Shown piece after piece: positions 58,635 to 64,000 of a stretch of DNA of 64,000 nt (positions are counted from its first letter, which is position 1; every line of letters begins with the position of its first letter). This DNA is from an uncultured Eubacteriales bacterium. GTDB taxonomy: Bacteria > Bacillota > Clostridia > Oscillospirales > Oscillospiraceae. The DNA is taken from positions 1 to 64,000 of the forward strand of contig URGL01000005.1 in assembly GCA_900547405.1 (NCBI GenBank). The letters are read 5' to 3'. The translations under genes were made by a program, and so were the position numbers. The notes under the pieces are model-generated. The model was not told where the DNA came from. It saw nothing but the letters and a program-made list of their open reading frames with translations, and ran no database searches.

Positions 58635-59675
58635 TTATTCTTTTTCGGTGCGCAGTCTGGCCAAAGCCGCGGCCTCCCGGGCCACGACCTCCTGAGGGGT
58701 CAGCCCCATCCGCTTTCCTGTATCCTCAGGGCTCAGAGGCAATTCCTTATCGAGACCGAAGCGCAGGCTCAGAAGTCTGGCATCCTCCTCTGGCAGTACG
58801 CTGAGGAGCTCTGTGATCCGCTGGCGCATCTGGAAATAGGCGGTATCCTCCACAGCCTGGTTCTCTTCCTCCGGCTCTGCCTCCTCCTTGGGAGCGGCGG
58901 CCTGGGCCAGGATTCGGGCATCATCCAGATTCCGCTTGACGGTGGCGGCATCCTCCGGTGTCATATGGAGCTCCTGGGCGATCTCCTCCAGAGTGGGGTT
59001 TCTGCCCAGCTCCGCCAGAAGCCGCTGGTCCACCGCCCGATAGTCTTCCAATGCCTGACGCATTTTGCGTCCCACGCCGCTTTCCCGGGCCTGCAATGTC
59101 ACCGCCCGGGCCATGGCCTGGCGAATGGCATCGTCCCGGAGGCTGGGATAATCGCCGCCGGAGAAGCCGGAAACCACCTTCCACAGCCCCATGCTGCCCT
59201 CCTGGATCAGGTCCATCAGCAGCACACCGTAGCCTGTAAACTCCTTGGCGATTTCCGCCACCCGGCGAAGACCGGCACCCGTCAAAATCTCCTGGGCCTT
59301 TTCGTCTCCATCAGCCGCCTGGCGCAGCAGCTCTTCCGTCTCCTCAGCAGGAGGCAGGGACGCAATTTCCTCCAGGTACAGCCGCAGGGGGTCATTGGGG
59401 CCCAGATCCTGCAGAGCCATATTTTCCTTGGCCATCTGCTCCTCCTGCCGGAGCCGCAGGGCCGCCTGGCCCACGAACTGCCGGGAGGGCAGGGTGGTGA
59501 CATCCAGCTTCAGCCCCCGGTCCTCCAGGGCTGCAAACGCGTCCTCTACCCCTTCTTCGGTTTCCTCCTCCAAAAAGGTGAGCAGTTGGGCCGCGCTCAG
59601 GCTGTCTCCGTATCTTTTGCGGTCCATCCAGGCTTCCCAAGGGGAATCCCCAAAAGAAATATCCATATCGATCAT
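58635..59675 (-). CDS. Divergent sigma-70-like protein with degenerate DNA-binding regions
   Basis: 346 residues. About 27-63 (QLLTFLEEETEEGVEDAFAA...LKLDVTTLP) resembles region 1.1. 93-108 (GPNDPLRLYLEEIASLP) is region 1.2. 141-168 (KEFTGYGVLLMDLIQEGSMG) is an intact core-binding region 2.1-2.2. Then the usual FSTYATWWIRQ segment is replaced by YPSLRDDAIRQAMARAV, losing the aromatic residues that melt the -10. Region 3 (about 205-265) is present. Region 4 (ELLSVLPEEDARLLSLRFGL) ends in PLSPEDTGKRMGLTPQEVVARE, where the -35-contacting arginines of RERIRQIE are absent. Its start overlaps the preceding sigma gene by four bases. Confidence 0.8.
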   Translation of the reverse strand: MIDMDISFGDSPWEAWMDRKRYGDSLSAAQLLTFLEEETEEGVEDAFAALEDRGLKLDVTTLPSRQFVGQAALRLRQEEQMAKENMALQDLGPNDPLRLYLEEIASLPPAEETEELLRQAADGDEKAQEILTGAGLRRVAEIAKEFTGYGVLLMDLIQEGSMGLWKVVSGFSGGDYPSLRDDAIRQAMARAVTLQARESGVGRKMRQALEDYRAVDQRLLAELGRNPTLEEIAQELHMTPEDAATVKRNLDDARILAQAAAPKEEAEPEEENQAVEDTAYFQMRQRITELLSVLPEEDARLLSLRFGLDKELPLSPEDTGKRMGLTPQEVVAREAAALARLRTEKE

Positions 59676-60553
59676 TCCAGAAAATCCTCCAATCCCATAC
59701 TGGTACCCATAGCCTGGAGCTTGTCCATGGCCTGCTTCTCCACCTGCCGGACCCGCTCCTTGGAAATGCCCAGCTTTTCGCCAATGGCCTCCAGAGAATA
59801 GCAGGTGCCGTCTTCCATGCCGAAGTGGAGTCGGAGGATCGTCTGCTGCCGGGGCGTCAGACTGCCGAGCAGCTTATCCAGCATTTCTTCCAGCTCCTTG
59901 CGGACCAGCTCCTCCTGGGGCTGGGGTGCCTCCAGGTCTTCCAGCAGGGTCCCCAGCGTTCCCTTCTCCCCGTCGCCGGTGGGCACATCCAGAGAGCAGA
60001 TATCCGGAGAGAGCTGCAGCAGCTCTTCCACCTTTTCCGCCGGCAGATCCACCCGCCGGGCGATCTCCTGAGCCGTGGGCTCCAGGCCGTTTTGCTGACG
60101 CAGGTAGGCCCGGGCGGCCTGGATCTTGCGCATCCGTTCTGCCGTATGCACCGGCACCCGGATGGTGCCGCCGTGGTTGAGAAGGCACCGGGTCACGCCC
60201 TGGCGGATCCATTTCGTGGCGTATGTAGAAAACCGGAGATCCCGGGTATAGTCGAACTTTCTGGCAGCTGCCAGCAGGCCAATGCTCCCCTCCTGGATGA
60301 GATCCAGCAGGGGCACCCCCCGGCCCGTATATTCCTTGGCTACGGAGACCACCAGCCGCAGATTGCAGTTGACCATCTTTCGGATGGCCTCCTCGTCTCC
60401 TTGGGCGCAGCGCTGGGCCAGCTCCCGCTCCTCCTCCGGCGTCAGCCGGGGGTAGCTGCGGATCTCCCGGAGATACTGGCGGATGTCATCCTCATCGGTG
60501 GGGACGGGGATGGGGGTTTCCTGATCTGGTTCCTGATCAAATCGCTCTGTCAT
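59672..60553 (-). CDS. RpoD/SigA-like sigma factor, short form without region 1.1
   Basis: 293 residues. Region 1.2 DIRQYLREIRSYPRLTPEEERELAQRC; region 2 NLRLVVSVAKEYTGRGVPLLDLIQEGSIGLLAAARKFDY, then RFSTYATKWIRQGVTRCL with the -10 melting aromatics kept; region 3 RVPVHTAERMRKIQAARAYL; region 4.2 YSLEAIGEKLGISKERVRQVEKQAMDKL, a normal -35 helix-turn-helix. Its position after dnaG is that of rpoD in the macromolecular-synthesis operon, but it lacks region 1.1 and is shorter than usual SigA (about 360 or more). It may be the primary sigma or a group 2 relative. Four-base overlaps join it to dnaG and to the next gene. Confidence 0.9.
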   Translation of the reverse strand: MTERFDQEPDQETPIPVPTDEDDIRQYLREIRSYPRLTPEEERELAQRCAQGDEEAIRKMVNCNLRLVVSVAKEYTGRGVPLLDLIQEGSIGLLAAARKFDYTRDLRFSTYATKWIRQGVTRCLLNHGGTIRVPVHTAERMRKIQAARAYLRQQNGLEPTAQEIARRVDLPAEKVEELLQLSPDICSLDVPTGDGEKGTLGTLLEDLEAPQPQEELVRKELEEMLDKLLGSLTPRQQTILRLHFGMEDGTCYSLEAIGEKLGISKERVRQVEKQAMDKLQAMGTSMGLEDFLE

Positions 60554-62289
60554 GGTCTTCTTCCCTTTCTTTCCTGAAGCTCTCGCATCCGAGCCAAAAG
60601 GGCTTCATCGGTGCCATTATTTTTGCTCTCATGGCGATCCTTGATCACCATAACGCTGTCCGTCAATACCTTTTCGGAAACCACATCGTCGTTCCTTTGC
60701 AGAACGCCGGCAATGTGGGCCATTTCGTCTTCGTTCAGATCCGTCAGTGCGGCAAAGGACGGCTCCTTCCCTGCCCGGTACTGTGCCTTCATCTGGTCAA
60801 AAACCTTCCCAAGCAGGGGCGATGAAAACACACTGGAATCCAGGTCTGAAACCTCTTCCATCAGTCCGGCATCTTTCATACACTGGGCGATCACATTTTC
60901 CTCCGCCATAGCGGACTTTACATCATCGTAGCGAATGGTCTTGCTTTTCGGCTGTTTTGCAATGGCCGGAGCCAGACTGATCCGTTCCTGCTTTTTCTTT
61001 TCCTTGTTGATGTGGCGTTTGGAAATTCGTCCTATTTCCAGCCGTACCGCCTCACTGCTGACTCCCGCAGCCTCTGCCACACGGTTTCCATAGACCTCAC
61101 GCTGGACCGCATTGGGAAGACTGCTGACAAGCTCTGCCGCCTCAGTAATGAATTTTACCCGGTCTTCGTCAACCTTTAAATCATATTTTCTCTCGATCGC
61201 ACGCAGTTGATATTCCACCCGGTTTGCGCTGTCTTCCAGCAAGATCCGGAATTTATCCGCTCCAAATTTTTTCAGATACTCATCAGGGTCCTTCGCATCC
61301 CGCATCTGCAAAACCTTCACCTGGAGCCCCGCCTTTTCAAGCATGGGGATGGCCCGCTTGGTGGCATTCTGCCCCGCCTCGTCGCCGTCATAAATCAGGA
61401 CGATCTGCTGTGTATACCGGCTCAGCAAAAGGGCATGCTCTTCCGTCAAGGACGTACCCAAGGACGCAACCGCACAGTCAAAGCCGTACTGGTGCAGGGC
61501 AATGGCATCCATGTACCCCTCCACCAGGATCATATACCCCAATTTTGTCTTTTTTGCAATGTTCAGAGCAAACAGATTTTTCCGCTTGTTGAAAATCATG
61601 GTCTCCGGAGAATTCAGGTACTTTGGCTTCGAATCATCCATGACCCGGCCGCCAAATCCGATCACATTGCCGCGAACATCAATAATCGGAAACATCAAGC
61701 GGTTCCGGAAACGGTCATAGGTGCTTTTGTCTTTCTCAGAGGCCACACCGGCTGCAAGCAGCTCCTCTTCCGTATACCCCTTTGCCTTCATAGCATCACA
61801 CAGATTTCTCCAGCCAGCCGGAGCAAAGCCGATGCCGAACCGGGTCAAAGTTCCCTTCGACATACCTCTTTTCTGGGCATATGCCAGTCCCTCCCGTCCG
61901 GCAGGGCCGTAGAGCTCCCTGACAAAAAAGCGCGCGGCTTCCTTATTGAGTGCCCAGAGCCGTTCCTGGCGCTGGTACACGGCCCGATACTGCTCGTCGT
62001 CCGGCACCTCCATCCCCGCCCGCTGGGCCAGGGCCCGGACGGCATCGGGGTAGCTCAGGCCCTCGATCTCCATTTCGAAATTGATGACGCTGCCGCCCTT
62101 GTGGCAGCCGAAGCAGTAGAAAATGCCCTTGTCCGGGGCGACAGAAAAGGAGGGGGTTTTCTCTCCGTGGAAGGGACACAGGCCAAAGAGATTGCTGCCC
62201 GACCGCTTCAAATTCACATACTGGCCCACAACCTCTTCAATAGGATTCCGGGCCGCCAGCTCGTCCAAAAACTGCGGTGGAAATGGCAA
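60550..62289 (-). CDS. dnaG: DNA primase
   Basis: 579 residues from the TTG at 62289, which has AAGGAGGG seven bases upstream. The longer frame from 62361 would translate part of repeat D and is rejected. Zinc domain CPFHGEKTPSF...GIFYCFGCHKGG (CHC2 type), RNA-polymerase core with FPIIDVRGNVIGFGGRVM, TOPRIM motifs ILVEGYMDAIAL and IVLIYDGDEAGQNA, and a C-terminal helicase-binding region. Synthesises RNA primers for replication. First gene of the operon continuing through two sigma-like genes, cmk and ispH-rpsA. Confidence 0.96.
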   Translation of the reverse strand: MPFPPQFLDELAARNPIEEVVGQYVNLKRSGSNLFGLCPFHGEKTPSFSVAPDKGIFYCFGCHKGGSVINFEMEIEGLSYPDAVRALAQRAGMEVPDDEQYRAVYQRQERLWALNKEAARFFVRELYGPAGREGLAYAQKRGMSKGTLTRFGIGFAPAGWRNLCDAMKAKGYTEEELLAAGVASEKDKSTYDRFRNRLMFPIIDVRGNVIGFGGRVMDDSKPKYLNSPETMIFNKRKNLFALNIAKKTKLGYMILVEGYMDAIALHQYGFDCAVASLGTSLTEEHALLLSRYTQQIVLIYDGDEAGQNATKRAIPMLEKAGLQVKVLQMRDAKDPDEYLKKFGADKFRILLEDSANRVEYQLRAIERKYDLKVDEDRVKFITEAAELVSSLPNAVQREVYGNRVAEAAGVSSEAVRLEIGRISKRHINKEKKKQERISLAPAIAKQPKSKTIRYDDVKSAMAEENVIAQCMKDAGLMEEVSDLDSSVFSSPLLGKVFDQMKAQYRAGKEPSFAALTDLNEDEMAHIAGVLQRNDDVVSEKVLTDSVMVIKDRHESKNNGTDEALLARMRELQERKGRRP

Positions 62290-62308
62290 ATGTAATCCCT
62301 CCTTTTTG

Positions 62309-62393
62309 CCTTCCCCGTTTGGGAAGGCGGCTTGCGAAGCCAGACGGATGCGTGGTCCCATCCTATCCCGGCTCTCCCCCCTCTTTGAGAGGG
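62309..62393. repeat. Palindromic intergenic repeat, partial copy (D) in the dnaG leader
   Basis: On the minus strand: CCCTCTC/GAGGGG at the 5' end, GGCTTCGCAAGCC in the middle and CCTTCCC/GGGAAGG at the 3' end, the same first, middle and last palindromes as copy A. It lies between the dnaG promoter and its ribosome binding site. Confidence 0.65.
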
Positions 62394-62403
62394 TTCTTCT
62401 GTA

Positions 62404-62412
62404 ATTATACCA
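62404..62412 (-). promoter_or_regulatory. Extended -10 promoter of the dnaG operon
   Basis: The minus strand reads TGGTATAAT, next to the dGTPase stop codon. No clear -35. Confidence 0.55.
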
Positions 62413-62414
62413 TA

Positions 62415-63428
62415 TTACCCCCGGACATTCCAGCCGGAAGGTACAAAAATCTCTGTAAATTTTCCCACCGCGTAGTTATCTGTCATACCGGCAATATAGT
62501 CGCAGACAGTGCGCTCCATCCCGTCGAAGCTCAGCTGAGGCTGAAAATCCTCCGGCAGAGCCTCCGGGTGGGCCATGTAGTATTCGAAGAGCCGCTGGAG
62601 CATCCCCTGGGCCTTGCGCTCCTCCCCCTTGGCCACGGGATTCCGGTAGACCCGCTCAAACATGAATTCCCGCAGCTCCGTAAAGGCCAGCTCCACGCTG
62701 GGGGTCATAGCAATGGCCCCTGCCTCCCGTGAAGTGGCGATGACATCGCAGACCAGGGTATTGATCCGGTCCCTGGGATTTTCCCCCAGGGTCAGAGCCA
62801 CACTTCTGGGAATATCCGCCTCCCGGAGGATCCCCGCCCGAATTGCGTCGTCAATGTCGTGATTCACGTAGGCGATCCGATCCGACCGGCGGATGATCTG
62901 CCCCTCCAGCGTATCGGGAAGCCGCGCCCCGGTGTGGCAGAGAATGCCCATGCGGACCTCGTTGGTCAGGTTCAGCCCCTGGCCGTCTTTTTCCAGGCAG
63001 TCCACCACCCGCAGACTCTGCTCGTTGTGCCGAAAGGGCTTCCCCAGGCAGGCCGACAATGCTCCCTCCCCGGCGTGGCCGAAGGGGGTGTGGCCCAGGT
63101 CGTGGCCCATGGCAATGGCCTCCGCCAGGTCCTCGTTCAGGCCCAATGCCCTGGTGATGGTTTTGGCGATCCGGGTAACCTCCAGGGTGTGGGTCATCCG
63201 GGTCCGGTAGTGATCCCCTTCCGGCCGCAGGAATACCTGGGTCTTGTGCATCAGCCGCCGGAAGGCCTTGCTGTGCACCACCCGGTCTGTGTCCCGCTGG
63301 AAGCAGGTCCGCACATCTTCCACCCGCTCTGGCTCCTGACGCGGTCTGCCGGTGGAGCCATCGGCGAAGGTCGCCAATGGATTCAAGCGTCGGTGCTCCA
63401 GACGCTCCAGTTCTTCCCGTACGGTCAT
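62415..63428 (-). CDS. dgt: dGTP triphosphohydrolase (HD-domain dNTPase)
   Basis: 337 residues. Hydrolyses dGTP or other dNTPs to the nucleoside and triphosphate, tuning dNTP pools. N-terminal family motif FQRDTDRVVHSKAFRRLMHKTQVF; HD-domain metal ligands H in RMTHTLEVTRIA, HD in MGHDLGHTPFGHAGE and a later Asp in AYVNHDIDDAI. AAGGAG nine bases before the ATG. Such genes commonly sit next to dnaG in Firmicutes. Confidence 0.92.
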   Translation of the reverse strand: MTVREELERLEHRRLNPLATFADGSTGRPRQEPERVEDVRTCFQRDTDRVVHSKAFRRLMHKTQVFLRPEGDHYRTRMTHTLEVTRIAKTITRALGLNEDLAEAIAMGHDLGHTPFGHAGEGALSACLGKPFRHNEQSLRVVDCLEKDGQGLNLTNEVRMGILCHTGARLPDTLEGQIIRRSDRIAYVNHDIDDAIRAGILREADIPRSVALTLGENPRDRINTLVCDVIATSREAGAIAMTPSVELAFTELREFMFERVYRNPVAKGEERKAQGMLQRLFEYYMAHPEALPEDFQPQLSFDGMERTVCDYIAGMTDNYAVGKFTEIFVPSGWNVRG

Positions 63429-63470
63429 GGGTGATCACTCCTTTTTCTATTCTCCAGAGAATTCTGGGGA

Positions 63471-63501
63471 TTGCCGCACCAGTGTGGACACTGGTGCGCA
63501 A
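63471..63501. repeat. Small intergenic palindrome
   Basis: GCACCAGTG/CACTGGTGC (63476-63484 with 63489-63497) with outer ATTGC/GCAAT matching, between yigZ and dgt. No T tract. It resembles short palindromes scattered in related genomes, but only this copy is in the window. Confidence 0.5.
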
Positions 63502-63523
63502 TGACAGCTTGATTGATAGGTGC

Positions 63524-64000
63524 TCAGATTGGAAAGGCCCTGTATTCCTTCCCAATCTCCATGGCTTCCACAGTCCCGCTGGTCAAGTCCGTCAGGTGCG
63601 CCAGGAAGGCCTCGGTTTTGGCCTCCGGGAACAGGACCTCCAGCTCGATCTCCGCGCCGTAATCGGTTTTTCGGATGATCCCCTCGTACTCCGCCACCGC
63701 CAGCTTCACCCGCTCGTAAAAGGGGTAAGGGCAGGGCAAATAAAGGGCAGTCCACACCCGCTTGCAGGACTTTCCCGCCGCGTCCAGGGCGATTTTGGCT
63801 CCCTTGGTGTAGGCCCGGACCAATCCGCCGGCCCCCAAAAGGATACCGCCAAAATAGCGGGTCACCACGCACACCACATTGAACAGGCCCTCCCGCTGGA
63901 GCACCTGGAGCATGGGCATTCCGGCGGTGCCTCCCGGCTCTCCGTCATCGGAAAAACGGACGGCACCGTCCTTGATAATGTAGGCCCAGCAGTTGTGGGT
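63524..64000 (-). CDS. YigZ/IMPACT family protein (5' end beyond window)
   Basis: Partial UPF0029/IMPACT family protein. The visible part starts in HNCWAYIIKDGAVRFSDDGEP and continues GGTAGMPMLQVL, VVCVVTRYFGGILLGAGGLVRAY, all strongly conserved, then the smaller C-terminal ferredoxin-like domain (VWTALYLPCPYPFYERVKLA...). Linked in other organisms to translation control or proline peptidase-like folds; exact role unknown. About 50 N-terminal residues lie beyond position 64000. Confidence 0.92.
   Translation of the reverse strand, partial: THNCWAYIIKDGAVRFSDDGEPGGTAGMPMLQVLQREGLFNVVCVVTRYFGGILLGAGGLVRAYTKGAKIALDAAGKSCKRVWTALYLPCPYPFYERVKLAVAEYEGIIRKTDYGAEIELEVLFPEAKTEAFLAHLTDLTSGTVEAMEIGKEYRAFPI

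Noticed and set aside
62290..62361. Extra N-terminal 24 residues of DnaG
   Set aside because: They would be encoded by repeat D. The TTG at 62289 has a strong SD and gives the normal primase N-terminus.
63471..63501. Palindrome as a phage attachment site or terminator
   Set aside because: No integrase or direct repeat is nearby and there is no T tract, so it is listed only as a small palindrome.

Overview
The window looks like a GC-rich Clostridia genome, most likely an Oscillospiraceae/Ruminococcaceae-type gut anaerobe. This is inferred from several traits seen together: Gram-positive leaders (a threonine T-box, an L10 leader, preQ1 and cobalamin riboswitches), an IspH-ribosomal S1 fusion, anaerobic NrdG, an oxygen-sensitive two-subunit fumarase/tartrate dehydratase, lipobox lipoproteins, strong GGAGG ribosome binding sites, sigma-A type -35/-10 promoters with 16-17 nt spacers, and a family of intergenic palindromic repeats. 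No rRNA, tRNA, CRISPR, phage or insertion sequence was found. Two Illumina Nextera adapter remnants are embedded (1-48 and 49427-49459). The first marks a contig end. The second artificially breaks a capA gene.

Layout. 1-2600 holds a nuclease-domain fragment and, on the minus strand, an AI-2E-type transporter, nrdG and dut. 2.7-4.9 kb (plus) holds a membrane zinc peptidase and a methionine gamma-lyase family protein. 4.9-8.7 kb (minus) is a cell-surface operon: a GT-C type membrane protein, a TPR-like lipoprotein and an SLH-domain protein. 8.8-14.4 kb (minus) is a cobalamin-riboswitch locus: an exported CbiK chelatase, a two-domain lipoprotein, and a complete FecB/FecC(D)/FecE-type ABC importer. 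14.5-20 kb holds a MATE pump, a zinc-finger Clp ATPase with an ATP-grasp ligase, and QueT behind a preQ1 riboswitch. 20-28 kb (minus) holds housekeeping genes (M18 peptidase, coaE, tsaC, tpiA, pgk, trmL), a lipoprotein, DegV and an mgtE remnant. 28-30 kb is an ECF sigma/anti-sigma pair.

30-34.8 kb (plus) is T-box-controlled thrS, a MATE pump and an exonuclease. 34.8-39.8 kb holds a TetR gene with an orphan operator, and a tartrate/fumarate operon (ttdA, ttdB, DASS transporter) divergent from a LysR gene. 40-46.5 kb (plus) holds uraA with a leader attenuator, a redox-cysteine protein, a papain-like protein, and a three-gene membrane glycan module. 46.8-54 kb holds a DUF3786-like protein, alr, tandem capA paralogues, rplJ-rplL and a membrane protein. 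54-56 kb (minus) holds a Dabb protein, an ACT protein and a PFL protein.

56-62.4 kb (minus) is an unusual macromolecular-synthesis operon: dnaG, a short RpoD-like sigma, a second divergent sigma-like protein, cmk and ispH-rpsA. The window ends with a dGTPase and a truncated YigZ gene.

The most interesting candidate is the tandem sigma arrangement next to dnaG. The second protein keeps a core-RNA-polymerase-binding segment but appears to have lost its promoter-recognition residues. Second is the exported CbiK with its two-domain lipoprotein partner.
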